The notes under the pieces: generated by a model
Databases searched by the model: none
Seen by the model: only the letters and a program-made list of their open reading frames with translations
Told to the model about the DNA's origin: nothing
Translations under genes and position numbers: made by a program
Assembly (NCBI RefSeq): GCF_003024515.2
Contig: NZ_PYIX02000018.1
Location: 1 to 64,000 of the forward strand
DNA from: Acinetobacter sichuanensis
GTDB lineage: Bacteria > Pseudomonadota > Gammaproteobacteria > Pseudomonadales > Moraxellaceae
Direction of reading: 5' to 3'
DNA length: 64,000 nt
In this document: piece by piece, positions 1 to 8,691 of the stretch
Numbering within the stretch: the stretch's first letter is position 1
Layout: the number at the start of each line of letters is the position of its first letter

Positions 1-210
1 ATATTCTACGTGTGAAGTATTAATTGTAATACCACGTGCTTTTTCTTCTGGTGCAGAGTCAATTGCTGCATAGTCTTTCGCTTCACCACCGAAAGTTTTT
101 GCACATACAGTTGCAATCGCAGCAGTTAAAGTTGTTTTACCATGGTCAACGTGACCAATTGTGCCCACGTTTACGTGTGGCTTATTACGTTCAAACTTAG
201 CCTTAGCCAT
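1..210 (-). CDS. tuf: Elongation factor Tu, N-terminal part (runs off left edge)
   Basis: The 70 codons visible read [20 protein letters not shown] and continue with the G1/P-loop GHVDHGKTT of translational GTPases. EF-Tu delivers aminoacyl-tRNA to the ribosome A site in the cytoplasm. The start at 210 has an AGGAAG-type ribosome site just upstream. The gene is cut by the window edge, so only the first part of the GTPase domain is seen. It lies downstream of four tRNA genes on the same strand, the same arrangement as the E. coli thrU-tyrU-glyT-thrT-tufB operon, so it is probably cotranscribed with them. Confidence 0.98.
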   Translation of the reverse strand, partial: MAKAKFERNKPHVNVGTIGHVDHGKTTLTAAIATVCAKTFGGEAKDYAAIDSAPEEKARGITINTSHVEY

Positions 211-354
211 TTGTTCTTCCTCGTTTATGCCGAACACGAGTTAAACAACTCAGCATCGACAATCATCTAAAAAATTAGACACCTAATACTTGAAAAGCAG
301 ACTAATAAGCCTGCTTTTTAATAACTGGTGTAGATTACTCTACTAAACTGTATC

Positions 355-429
<75 letters not shown>

Positions 430-441
430 AATCATCTTCGA

Positions 442-517
442 TGGAGCGGGAGACGAGGGTCGAACTCGCGACATGTAGCTTGGAAGGCTACCGCTCTACC
501 AACTGAGCTACTCCCGC
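442..517 (-). tRNA. tRNA-Gly (anticodon TCC)
   Basis: Minus-strand cloverleaf with acceptor stem GCGGGAG/CTCCCGC, anticodon arm GTAGC-CTTCCAA-GCTAC (anticodon TCC, reads GGA/GGG), T-arm with GTTCGACCC, and an encoded CCA at 442-444. It is the third tRNA of the tRNA-tuf transcript. Confidence 0.97.
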
Positions 518-553
518 TTAATGTTGGTAATTAACCACTTCAATCGAAGTTAA

Positions 554-637
554 TGGTGGTGGGAGAAGGATTCGAACCTTCGAAACTTTCGTGGCAGAGT
601 TACAGTCTGCTCCCTTTGACCGCTCGGGAATCCCACC
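554..637 (-). tRNA. tRNA-Tyr (anticodon GTA)
   Basis: Minus-strand class II tRNA of 84 nt with a long variable arm. Acceptor stem GGTGGGA/TCCCACC, anticodon arm GCAGA-CTGTAAC-TCTGC giving anticodon GTA, T-arm GAAGG-TTCGAAT-CCTTC and encoded CCA at 554-556. The second tRNA of the cluster. Confidence 0.97.
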
Positions 638-691
638 TTTACACTTACTTTCAGTATTGAACCTTTACTACTTTAACTTACAACCTTAAGA

Positions 692-767
<76 letters not shown>

Positions 768-808
768 GTTTCTTAGTGTTTCGTACGTTTCGTATCGGAA
801 CGGTGTGC

Positions 809-836
809 AGTTTAGCAAAAACTCAAAACCTTGCAA
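809..836 (-). promoter_or_regulatory. Promoter of the tRNA-tuf operon
   Basis: On the minus strand TTGCAA (831-836) and TAAACT (809-814) are separated by 16 bases, a good sigma-70 pair. The next bases (TGCACACCG) are GC-rich in an AT-rich region, as in the discriminators of stringently controlled stable-RNA promoters. Control by growth rate or ppGpp/DksA is inferred. Confidence 0.6.
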
Positions 837-865
837 GTGTTTTTTTAAAAAAAATCGTTAAAAAC

Positions 866-2359
866 CTATAAAATCAATCCACTTGATGATAATTCAACCG
901 CTTTGATCACTGCGCGAGCTTTTATTTGGGTTTCATTCCACTCAGATTCAGGATTTGAGTCATAAACTAGACCTGCTCCAGCCTGAACATAAACCTTATT
1001 TTCACGAATTACACAGGTTCGAATCGCAATTGACATGTCCATTTCACCATGCCAGCCTAAATAACCAACAGCACCACCAAAAATTCCTCGTTTTACGGGT
1101 TCAACTTCGTCAATAATTTCCATAGCACGAATTTTTGGCGCACCAGAAAGGGTTCCTGCTGGGAAAGTTGCCTTAAAAACATCCAATGCATCAATATCAT
1201 CCAATACTTCACCTTGAACATTGGAAACTATGTGCATGACATGTGAATAACGCTCGATCACCATTTGATCAGTCACTTGCACTTTACCAATTTTAGAAAC
1301 ACGACCAATATCATTACGACCTAAATCGATCAACATTAAATGTTCAGCAATTTCTTTTTCATCGGACAATAAGTCTTTTTCAAGTGCCAAATCTTCTTCT
1401 TTGGTTTTACCACGTGGTCGTGTGCCTGCCAATGGACGCACGGTGGCAATACCATTTTCAAGACGAGAAAGAATTTCAGGTGATGAACCGACAATATGAA
1501 ACGGCTTTTGATCAGTCAGGGTTTGCCCTTGCACAAGGAACAAATAGGGCGATGGGTTAAGATGACGTAAAGCACGATACACTTGTAAAGCTTCACCATC
1601 AAAATCAGATACCATACGATGCCCTGGTACAACCTGCATCACATCCCCTGCCCGAATGTATTCTTTCACCGTTTCAATCGATGCCAGATAGTTTTCTTTA
1701 CCTGTTAATGATTCAAAATGTGGTGCAGTATGCTTATGCGCTTGTAAACTAATCGGTGTTGCCAATAGCGCCTCTAATTCATCGAGTTGCTGCTGAGCCT
1801 GATGATAAGCGTCCGCATTATTAACATCAGCATGTACAATCAAAAACAGCGTATCTTTTAAATTATCAAAAACAATCACTGTTTTGGACAGCATCATCCA
1901 AAGGTCAGGTAAACCAACTGGATCTGCTTCAGGTACATTTTTCAGTCGTGGTTCGATATAGCGTACAGAGTCATAGCCAAAATAGCCCACCAAACCACCT
2001 GTAAACTGTGGCAGATCAGGTGTAAGTGCATGTGGTGGAACTTTGAATTGTGCCTGAAAATCACGAATATATTGAAAAGGGTCAGCGCAGTGTTGTGTAC
2101 TCAGACTGCCATCTGCCGCCTGAATTGTCAGTTGCCCGTCATTGCAGGAAAAAACAGTCGACTCACCCAAACCAATAATGGAATAGCGCGCCCAATTCTC
2201 CCCACCCTCTACAGACTCAAATAGATAAGCCTGTTTGTGGTCTTTTAAACGTGCAAAAACCGACAGTGGCGTATCTGTATCGGCAAGACGCTGACGATAA
2301 ACAGGAATCAGGTTATAGCCGTTATTTTTCAGTTGTTCAAATTGCATTGCAGTTGTCAT
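866..2359 (-). CDS. trpE: Anthranilate synthase component I
   Basis: A 497-residue protein of normal family length. It converts chorismate to anthranilate in the first committed step of tryptophan synthesis, using ammonia from the TrpG subunit, which is not encoded here. The N-terminal regulatory half has the ARYSIIG strand of the tryptophan-binding region. The C-terminal chorismate-binding half shows PLAGTRPRGKT, LIDLGRNDIGRV, FPAGTLSGAPKIRAMEII and GGAVGYLGW. AAAGAG lies 7 bases before the ATG. The trp genes are dispersed in Acinetobacter, and here trpE follows gph on the same strand. A possible leader peptide and hairpin lie immediately upstream. PabB is less likely because of the typical TrpE N-terminus. 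Confidence 0.96.
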   Translation of the reverse strand: MTTAMQFEQLKNNGYNLIPVYRQRLADTDTPLSVFARLKDHKQAYLFESVEGGENWARYSIIGLGESTVFSCNDGQLTIQAADGSLSTQHCADPFQYIRDFQAQFKVPPHALTPDLPQFTGGLVGYFGYDSVRYIEPRLKNVPEADPVGLPDLWMMLSKTVIVFDNLKDTLFLIVHADVNNADAYHQAQQQLDELEALLATPISLQAHKHTAPHFESLTGKENYLASIETVKEYIRAGDVMQVVPGHRMVSDFDGEALQVYRALRHLNPSPYLFLVQGQTLTDQKPFHIVGSSPEILSRLENGIATVRPLAGTRPRGKTKEEDLALEKDLLSDEKEIAEHLMLIDLGRNDIGRVSKIGKVQVTDQMVIERYSHVMHIVSNVQGEVLDDIDALDVFKATFPAGTLSGAPKIRAMEIIDEVEPVKRGIFGGAVGYLGWHGEMDMSIAIRTCVIRENKVYVQAGAGLVYDSNPESEWNETQIKARAVIKAVELSSSGLIL

Positions 2360-2385
2360 AAGGAATCTCTTTATTTTCGATTAAA

Positions 2386-2441
2386 CTAAGTTTTTAAAAA
2401 TTGACTTAGCGACGCCATCGAAAAACACACTTACTATTCAT
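2386..2441 (-). promoter_or_regulatory. Candidate trpE leader: 11-codon ORF and weak hairpin
   Basis: Between gph and trpE on the minus strand, ATG at 2441 follows AGGAACAGG and opens an 11-codon frame, MNSKCVFRWRR, ending at 2406. Its stop codon lies in the first arm of a hairpin, CTAAGT (2404-2409) with ACTTAG (2386-2391), followed by TTT. One Trp codon near the end and a hairpin at the stop fit a small attenuator, but the stem is only 6 bp and the U-run is short. Candidate only. Confidence 0.3.
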
Positions 2442-2480
2442 TCCTGTTCCTTCTTTTGCAATGATTTCAATATATTCAAA

Positions 2481-3149
2481 TTAAGCCAATAATTCAGTCA
2501 AATCATCCACCACTTGCTGCGGTTGACAAAGCTGAATATCTTCACCGTGATTATAGCCATAGCTGACCACAATACAATCAATCTCGGCACGACGTGCGGC
2601 TTCCACATCATTGCTCGAGTCACCAATCATTAAAGTTTTTTCAATGGAAGACTGGTATTGTTCAACACAATAATTTAACTGAATTGGATCAGGCTTACGT
2701 TTTTCAAAACGATCCCCACCAATTACGTCAACAAAATAATGATCCATTTTCAATTCTTGTAAAATTTTTCGTGCAGGCTGTTCGGGTTTATTGGTCACAC
2801 AAATCAGCTTCTTGTCATTTGCGATTCCCCAATCCAAAAACTCAAGAATACCTTGAAATGGTCGCGTATCAACACAAGGTTCAGCATTATAAATTTCTAA
2901 AAATGTACTTAATAATTGCTGATGCAGTTCAGGATCGACCTCACCTTTTAAATATTTCAATGTGCTTTCACAGAATAATGCCGTGCCTTTACCAATCCAG
3001 ACACGAACCTGTGCTTCAGCCACTTGAGGTAAATTTAAACGAGCAAGGCTTAAATTCATGGCACGATACAAGTCAAATGCCGAATCGACCAATGTTCCAT
3101 CCAAATCAAATAAAATCAGGTCACGCTGATCCAGTTTTGCTACATTCAT
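2481..3149 (-). CDS. gph: Phosphoglycolate phosphatase (HAD superfamily)
   Basis: HAD-type hydrolase of about 222 residues. It removes phosphate from 2-phosphoglycolate, a by-product of DNA 3'-end repair. Motif I is LFDLDGTLVDS near the N-terminus, with nucleophile DxD. Motif II is the Thr of CVTNKP, motif III the Lys of RKPDP and motif IV GDSSNDVEAARRA. The start at 3149 (MNVAKLDQRD) is chosen because AGAGGG lies just upstream; an in-frame ATG at 3167 has a poorer site. The gene precedes trpE on the same strand, with only about 120 bases between. Gph specificity is inferred from family resemblance; other small-molecule HAD phosphatases look similar. Confidence 0.88.
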   Translation of the reverse strand: MNVAKLDQRDLILFDLDGTLVDSAFDLYRAMNLSLARLNLPQVAEAQVRVWIGKGTALFCESTLKYLKGEVDPELHQQLLSTFLEIYNAEPCVDTRPFQGILEFLDWGIANDKKLICVTNKPEQPARKILQELKMDHYFVDVIGGDRFEKRKPDPIQLNYCVEQYQSSIEKTLMIGDSSNDVEAARRAEIDCIVVSYGYNHGEDIQLCQPQQVVDDLTELLA

Positions 3150-3204
3150 GACTTCCCTCTTTATCATTAACTTTGATCATTTATCATTTAAAACACATAA
3201 AACA

Positions 3205-3227
3205 AAGGCATGCGAGTGGCATGCCTT
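3205..3227 (-). terminator. Hairpin after the FHA gene
   Basis: Perfect 9-bp stem AAGGCATGC/GCATGCCTT with a 5-base loop, 22 bases downstream of the FHA gene stop. On the minus strand it is followed by TGTTTT. A modest intrinsic terminator between the FHA gene and gph. Confidence 0.55.
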
Positions 3228-3248
3228 GATTGTAGGTGCAAACAAGGC

Positions 3249-3971
3249 TTATTTAAAGAATAGCCAAGCAATAACCGCCAAAATCACCAAAGTAATAATC
3301 GTAAACAATCCAACTGAAGCATTTTTCTTTTCTTCTGTCTGCTGATCTGCAACTGATTGAGTTTCTGGAATAGCAACTGGTGCAGGCTCTGGTTGAGCAT
3401 GAACATCAATCCCTTGTGGAATAGGTGCAGGTTTTGGTACACCCACACTGGTTGGCATACCATCACGGGTTAATTGCACACCTGCATCACGCGCAGATAG
3501 CTCAGGCATTCCCTGCTCACTCAGTTGTTGTGCAGGTGTTTTTTCTTTCACAACATCTATTGTTTTTTCAATCTCAGATGTCGCGATTGCTTCAGCAGGT
3601 TGCACGATTACAGTCTCTTTTTGCTGAACAGCAGGAGATTCTACTGGTTCAGAAACTTTTTCCGCCTGTTGTGGCTGTGCTTCCGATGCATAAACGTGAA
3701 ACTTAATACTGGCAAATTGCACAACATCATTATCTTTCAGTAATTTTTGATCATCAACACGGATATCATTTACAAATGTACCATTCGATGATTTTAAATC
3801 TTGAACCCAAAGTGCATCATCTTTTATTAAAAAAGCTGCGTGTCGACGAGAAATCTCTGCCGATTGCAATAAAATATCAGCATCTTGATGACGACCAACA
3901 AGCATATCTCGATCAATTGAGATTTCATTTTCGCCAAGTTCTGCGGTTATTGCCTTTAATTTCCAAGTCAT
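3249..3971 (-). CDS. FHA-domain protein with C-terminal membrane anchor
   Basis: A 240-residue protein. Residues about 10-95 form an FHA domain, a phosphothreonine-binding fold: DMLVGRHQDADILL, then SRRHAAF, then DLKSSNGTFVND, which hold the conserved G-R, S-R-x-H and S-x-N-G-T positions. A Pro/Gln/Glu-rich linker follows, and the last 20 residues form one hydrophobic segment (LFTIITLVILAVIAWLFF) ending in a Lys. It is therefore probably a tail-anchored inner-membrane protein with a cytoplasmic FHA head. The start at 3971 (MTWKLKAI) has GAGAAG upstream. The partner is unknown. It lies beside gspD, but no secretion role can be claimed. Confidence 0.8.
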   Translation of the reverse strand: MTWKLKAITAELGENEISIDRDMLVGRHQDADILLQSAEISRRHAAFLIKDDALWVQDLKSSNGTFVNDIRVDDQKLLKDNDVVQFASIKFHVYASEAQPQQAEKVSEPVESPAVQQKETVIVQPAEAIATSEIEKTIDVVKEKTPAQQLSEQGMPELSARDAGVQLTRDGMPTSVGVPKPAPIPQGIDVHAQPEPAPVAIPETQSVADQQTEEKKNASVGLFTIITLVILAVIAWLFFK

Positions 3972-4090
3972 GATGATCTTCTCATTCTGATTCGAAAGCA
4001 TATTAACATGTCAAAATCAGTTTTTAATAATTTTAACGCTTTGTCTGTAAAAAACCATTTTTCAACATATAATGAATATGCACCCAAATT

Positions 4091-6304
4091 TTAATTTACT
4101 GATTTTTTCTGAATCGCAGGTTCATCCACTGCCATTGGTGTTGTAATCACTTGGTTTTGACCACCTGAAGGCACTTGCTGATAGTTTTGTACAGTAGGCT
4201 GAATAATTTTTGGCTGATTTTGTGGGTTAGAGGTTAAAGGCAAACGCTGTTGAAAAACGTCATCGACATTGGCAGGCAGTTTGGCAAAATTACCATCTTT
4301 ATCCATTGCCAATTGTAAACTATATAGTTGGTCATAACGTTGCTGACCCACTCTACGCATATCACCACTATCACTGACAATAGTTGGATGAATAAATACT
4401 AAAAGATTACGCTTAACATTCGATTTACCATCTGATCTAAATAAACGCCCTAAACCAGGAATATCTCCCAAAAATGGTACAGATTGACGTGAGTGTACAG
4501 TGTCGTCAGAAATTAACCCTCCCAAAACCACAGTTTGACCATGATCCGCCAATACTGAGGTTTTTATTGAGCGTTTACTTGTCACAAGATCTTGTGCTTG
4601 ACCTTTATCAGCCACGGCAGAAACCTCTTGCTCTACCTCAAGGCGAATAGAGCCACCTTCACCAATATGCGGAATCACTTTCAGGGTTACACCCACATCT
4701 TTACGCTCAATAGAAGTATATGGGTTGGCTGTACCACCCGTTGTAGACACTGAACCTGTGACAAAAGGTACATTTTGACCCACAACAATATAAGCTTCTT
4801 CGTTATCCATCGTTAAAATAGAAGGCGTAGACAGTAAGTTTGATTTGGTGCGCTCTTTTAATGCTTGAATCAAAGCACCATATAATCTACGAGAGCCATT
4901 CGCCCCTTCTTTATAATCACCTAAAACCAAAGAAGTACCAGAACTCCCCAATGCACCCGCTGCACCTGCTGCACCGCCTGTTAAATAACCTGCAGCAATA
5001 CTTGACAAGCTTGATCCAATATTATCAAAGCTCATCAAACCCACACCACTACTTAGATCGCCCATTGCCCATTGCACGCCCAATTGATCTGTATCGTTCC
5101 CCTCGACCTCGATAATCGTTGCCTCAATTAAAACTTGTTGGCGACGCACATCAAGTTGCTGAATTGCAGCATCTATTTCACGCATTAATTGTGGATCAGC
5201 TTTCACGACTAATGCATTTTGTGAGCTATCAGCAATAATACTGACCCCATTGGCATTAAAACTGGTGATATTATCTTGATTATTATTAGATGAATTACCA
5301 CTTAAATTAATTGAAGAACCTGAAGCTGAGGAGTTACTCGAACTACTTGAAGTATTTGAGTTATTATTGATTAAACTACTCATTGAATTATTGCTGGTGC
5401 TTGAACTACTGTTATTTGAGGTTGAATTAACCGCTTGTCCAGTCACTAAGCCTTGTAAAATTTCTGATAAATTTTTGGCACTGGCGTATTTTAATTTAAA
5501 GACTTTTAAGCCACCCAAACGATCTGCTGATGGTACATCTAACATTTCTACCATTTGACGTAAACGTTTACGTGACGTTGGATCACCTTTAAGCAAAATA
5601 CGATTGGTACGCTTATCCGCAATAATTCTGACTCGTGAACCTGCAAAGTCCTTTGATGCACCTGTTGCAGCCATAGAGTCTAATAGCGTAATGATTTCTT
5701 CAGCTTGGCTTGACTGTAATGTGATCGCCTCAATATCATTTTGACCCGTACCATCTAAATTACGAATAATCGTTTCAAGCTGATAAATATTCGCAGCACG
5801 GTCAGAAACAATCAGGGCATTGGTTCCCTGAATTGCTGCCATATGTGCAAATTGAGGCATGAGCGGGCGCAAAGCAGGAATTAAATCATTTGGATTGGTA
5901 TTTTCTAGCCAAATTACGCGTGTTACGACCTGATCACCACGTGCGTTATTACGTGGATCATAAGCAACACCTGAACTTCGTACATTACTGTCTGGAACTA
6001 AACGAATCGAATTTCCAGAGGGAATCGCCACCACGCCATTTACATTTAAAACACCTAAAAATAAGTCATATACTTCATTTTTATTGAGTGGCTTATTTGA
6101 AATCACGGTTACATTGCCACGCACACGGGGATCAACAGCAAAATTTTTACCTGTAATATCGGCAACTTCATTAATAAAAGCTGTTAAATCAGCATCACGT
6201 AAATTAATTTTCCATGTCTGTGCATAGGTTGCTGTACTAATAACCGTCATTAAAGGAGCTGCTGCAACGAGTGCCCAAACTGGTCGATGATTCAAAAAAG
6301 CCAT
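4091..6304 (-). CDS. gspD: Type II secretion outer-membrane secretin GspD
   Basis: A 737-residue secretin, the outer-membrane channel of the type II secretion system. A signal peptide ends near ATYAQ. N0/N1 domains (residues about 30-190) begin WKINLRDADLTAFINEV. N2/N3 repeats follow, then the secretin domain with VPFVTG, LTMDNEEAYIVVGQ and the C-terminal signature region VVLGGLISDD...VPFLGDIPGLGRLFR. A Ser/Asn-rich low-complexity run of about 55 residues (about 293-347) interrupts the N-domain region. The gene is the last of a gspN-gspC-gspD operon on the minus strand, 41 bases after gspC. Other gsp genes are not in the window, as is usual for Acinetobacter. Confidence 0.96.
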   Translation of the reverse strand: MAFLNHRPVWALVAAAPLMTVISTATYAQTWKINLRDADLTAFINEVADITGKNFAVDPRVRGNVTVISNKPLNKNEVYDLFLGVLNVNGVVAIPSGNSIRLVPDSNVRSSGVAYDPRNNARGDQVVTRVIWLENTNPNDLIPALRPLMPQFAHMAAIQGTNALIVSDRAANIYQLETIIRNLDGTGQNDIEAITLQSSQAEEIITLLDSMAATGASKDFAGSRVRIIADKRTNRILLKGDPTSRKRLRQMVEMLDVPSADRLGGLKVFKLKYASAKNLSEILQGLVTGQAVNSTSNNSSSSTSNNSMSSLINNNSNTSSSSSNSSASGSSINLSGNSSNNNQDNITSFNANGVSIIADSSQNALVVKADPQLMREIDAAIQQLDVRRQQVLIEATIIEVEGNDTDQLGVQWAMGDLSSGVGLMSFDNIGSSLSSIAAGYLTGGAAGAAGALGSSGTSLVLGDYKEGANGSRRLYGALIQALKERTKSNLLSTPSILTMDNEEAYIVVGQNVPFVTGSVSTTGGTANPYTSIERKDVGVTLKVIPHIGEGGSIRLEVEQEVSAVADKGQAQDLVTSKRSIKTSVLADHGQTVVLGGLISDDTVHSRQSVPFLGDIPGLGRLFRSDGKSNVKRNLLVFIHPTIVSDSGDMRRVGQQRYDQLYSLQLAMDKDGNFAKLPANVDDVFQQRLPLTSNPQNQPKIIQPTVQNYQQVPSGGQNQVITTPMAVDEPAIQKKSVN

Positions 6305-6345
6305 AACTTATTATCTTTCCTAATTTTATTTGTAGCTCTCATCAC

Positions 6346-7206
6346 TTACAAACTTTGCTGAATGGTCATCACCTGATCACCACGCTTAATTTCAATTTTT
6401 ACTTTACCGTCACGTTTTGCTTGTTCTAACAGTTGTATATCACTTTGTCCTTGACCTACTGCTTGTCCATTCAGTGAAATAATGCGATCACCTGAGCGGA
6501 GTCCAAGTTTATTCCTTAACGCGGGTGGCGTTTGATCAGTCACTTCATAGCCCTGACCACCTTGAGTATTTACACCCAGATTTTTTAAATATTGGTCTTT
6601 GTCTTGACTCATTTTTTCAATTGCTTGACTCAGAGCCGTTTGACTATTGTTTGGTTGCGCTGCTTCTTGGGACATTTCTGGTGCAACTTGCGCAGGAGGA
6701 ATATTCGATGAACCCGTTTGGTTTGGCTCTATCGGTTGATATAAATTTCCTAAACTTGCAAATTTTAACTCACGTGTCGCGCCATTTGCTTGTCGTAAAA
6801 CTACTCGATCCCAATAAACTTCAGAAAGTTGATAACCGCTATTTTCAATGTTTTGCCCAACAATAAAACGATCTGCTGTTTCATTCACTTTAATGACAGC
6901 CGATGAGTTTCTACTTGGGTAACCAACAACTACACCTTGCAATTGCATTGCAATGCTTTCATCTACCTGAGAATCAGCTTTATTTGCTTCATAAAACAAT
7001 GCAAAACTTGAAATATTAGGTACTTGTGGTTGTTGCGATCCTAATTGTACATTTTCTGGTTGCATGGTTTGTGGTGGGGCAATCGTCCACCAAAACATTG
7101 CAGCTAATTTCCAGCATAAGGCTAAAATAAGTAATAACAAAACAACAGGTGCAAGTTTATCTAATTTTTTCCAAGAAATTTGTTCTAAGCGCTCTTGTAT
7201 ATTCAC
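6346..7206 (-). CDS. gspC: Type II secretion inner-membrane protein GspC
   Basis: A 286-residue bitopic inner-membrane protein that links the inner platform to the secretin. A short cytoplasmic N-terminus is followed by a TM segment (VVLLLLILALCWKLAAMFWW, about residues 20-40). Then come the HR domain (about 60-150, SFALFYEANKAD and GVVVGYPSRNSSAVI) and a C-terminal PDZ domain (about 200-286) with LRNKLGLRSGDRIISLNGQAV. The start is GTG at 7206, with GGAGGG upstream, two bases after the gspN stop, so translation is probably coupled. HR-domain contact with GspD N0 is known for the family. Confidence 0.94.
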   Translation of the reverse strand: MNIQERLEQISWKKLDKLAPVVLLLLILALCWKLAAMFWWTIAPPQTMQPENVQLGSQQPQVPNISSFALFYEANKADSQVDESIAMQLQGVVVGYPSRNSSAVIKVNETADRFIVGQNIENSGYQLSEVYWDRVVLRQANGATRELKFASLGNLYQPIEPNQTGSSNIPPAQVAPEMSQEAAQPNNSQTALSQAIEKMSQDKDQYLKNLGVNTQGGQGYEVTDQTPPALRNKLGLRSGDRIISLNGQAVGQGQSDIQLLEQAKRDGKVKIEIKRGDQVMTIQQSL

Positions 7207-7208
7207 CG

Positions 7209-7952
7209 TTACGACCCTCCTTGTAATAAGGGCTGACGACTACTAATGACATACGTATCTAGTCCTGCTTTACCATCATAAGAAGGTACATTTAGCAAAA
7301 AGCGCTGAGTAAGTTGCACATCTAACATCATGCTTGGGTCTAAGGTGATATTGACCATTTTTTGGCTACGCTGATCTTGAATATCAAAAATAAGCTTGCC
7401 TGATTCATCTTTTAACTGACCATTTAGAGAAGGCATATTCATGCGGTCTTGACGTTGTGCATAGGTATAAATCAGCTCACCACCTGCCCACTGTAACTGA
7501 CCATCACTTTCACTAAAGCCTGCATCTTTTTTAAATTTAAAACCAACATCTTTGAGTTGAATTGCATTTGTCGGCCATTGCCAATCGACTATTGTTTTTA
7601 GTGTTTCAGGCGCAATTTGTCCTGTCATATTTTTAACAGTCAAACGCTGCCCTAAACCATAAGCCACAACACCTGCTAATTGGGTCTGTCCACTATGGAT
7701 TTCGACGTTTGCCCCAGCACGTAATAAAATTAAATCAAATGGTCGAGTGCGCCATGTCACTGAACCACGTAGATTATCTTTGTGCCAATCTGCTTGTCCT
7801 TGCCAAATATTGCCACTGACATTTTGTAAAGTTTGATTATTTTTATAAAATTTTGAAATCAACCATGTCGCTGGAACTTGCAATAAAACAAAAATTAAAA
7901 AGGCAACAACGCCAACAATCCACCATGTTATCTGTTTTGATTTTTTATTCAT
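7209..7952 (-). CDS. gspN: Type II secretion protein GspN
   Basis: A 247-residue protein with one N-terminal TM segment (ITWWIVGVVAFLIFVLL) and a beta-rich periplasmic domain. It shows the family pattern near VSGNIWQGQADW and the C-terminal GKAGLDTYVISSRQPLLQGGS. GspN is an accessory, non-universal T2SS subunit of uncertain mechanism. It heads the gspN-gspC-gspD operon; the promoter should lie in 7953-8046, between it and the hns terminator. Confidence 0.88.
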   Translation of the reverse strand: MNKKSKQITWWIVGVVAFLIFVLLQVPATWLISKFYKNNQTLQNVSGNIWQGQADWHKDNLRGSVTWRTRPFDLILLRAGANVEIHSGQTQLAGVVAYGLGQRLTVKNMTGQIAPETLKTIVDWQWPTNAIQLKDVGFKFKKDAGFSESDGQLQWAGGELIYTYAQRQDRMNMPSLNGQLKDESGKLIFDIQDQRSQKMVNITLDPSMMLDVQLTQRFLLNVPSYDGKAGLDTYVISSRQPLLQGGS

Positions 7953-8046
7953 CTAGCCATACCAACATATTCATTTATTCTTCCATGCAAGATGATGCGC
8001 AAACTACACATTATGCATAATTTTTGAATATCTCCAATTGACTCTG

Positions 8047-8078
8047 ATAAAAAAACCAAGCAGTTTTGCTTGGTTTTT
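8047..8078 (-). terminator. Intrinsic terminator of the hns gene
   Basis: AAAACCAAGC (8052-8061) pairs with GCTTGGTTTT (8068-8077). Read on the minus strand, the stem is followed by TTTTTTT. It sits 37 bases after the hns stop and separates that gene from gspN. Confidence 0.8.
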
Positions 8079-8114
8079 AAATTTTAGGGACTTTGAATGA
8101 CACTTAGATGAAGG

Positions 8115-8441
8115 TTAGATCAAGAAATCTTCTAATTTAGCGCCTTTTTCAATTTCAGCAACCAACCAACGAGGTTGTTTACCACGCCCTGTCCAAGTGT
8201 CTGAAGCATTGTTTTTATTACGATAACGTGGCTCTACTGCTTTACGCGTGGTTTTTTTACGTTTATGTGAACCATACTCAATGAACTGTTCTAAAGTTAG
8301 ACCAACAGCTTCAGCAATTTCCATAATTTTATTATAAGCATCTTCGATCTTTTGATCTTTTTTTGATTCAATCAATGCTTCAGCTTGCGCTGTTAAACGC
8401 TCTAACTCTTCTACTGAAAGACCACTAATATCCTGCATCAT
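8115..8441 (-). CDS. H-NS-family nucleoid protein
   Basis: A 108-residue protein with an N-terminal coiled-coil oligomerisation region (about 1-50, SVEELERLTAQAEALIESKK). A basic linker (HKRKKTTRKAVEPRYRN) is followed by the C-terminal DNA-binding motif TWTGRGKQPRWL. H-NS proteins bind curved AT-rich DNA and silence acquired genes. It has an excellent GGAG site before two adjacent ATGs. It is a monocistronic gene with its own terminator. An AT-rich 250-base region upstream (8442-8691) contains no gene I can support and could hold the promoter and autoregulatory binding sites. Confidence 0.93.
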   Translation of the reverse strand: MMQDISGLSVEELERLTAQAEALIESKKDQKIEDAYNKIMEIAEAVGLTLEQFIEYGSHKRKKTTRKAVEPRYRNKNNASDTWTGRGKQPRWLVAEIEKGAKLEDFLI

Positions 8442-8691
8442 ATTAACTCCGTTGTTAATTCTTAAATAATTTTTTAAAACATTTCGCCATTATAATATTT
8501 TTAATATTATTGATTAGCAATAGTAAAACCACATGATATTCACATAAAAAAACAAAAATATATAATATTAAGGGCTTAATTTATAGCATAAAGAATTAAA
8601 CAGTATAATTCTTAAAAACATTTTAAAGTATTTAAAAAATCAAATACTGTTTAAGTATAAAAAATAACTTTTCATTACATGAAAAATCATT
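8442..8691. other. AT-rich intergenic region
   Basis: 250 bases with several A- and T-tracts and no ORF with a ribosome site. It lies upstream of hns and downstream of the thioesterase gene. No clear hairpin terminator was seen. H-NS autoregulation through the A-tracts is possible but only inferred. Confidence 0.5.

Noticed and set aside
2594-3151. 185-codon plus-strand ORF opposite gph
   Set aside because: Lies wholly across gph, which has all HAD motifs; no ribosome site and no family features.
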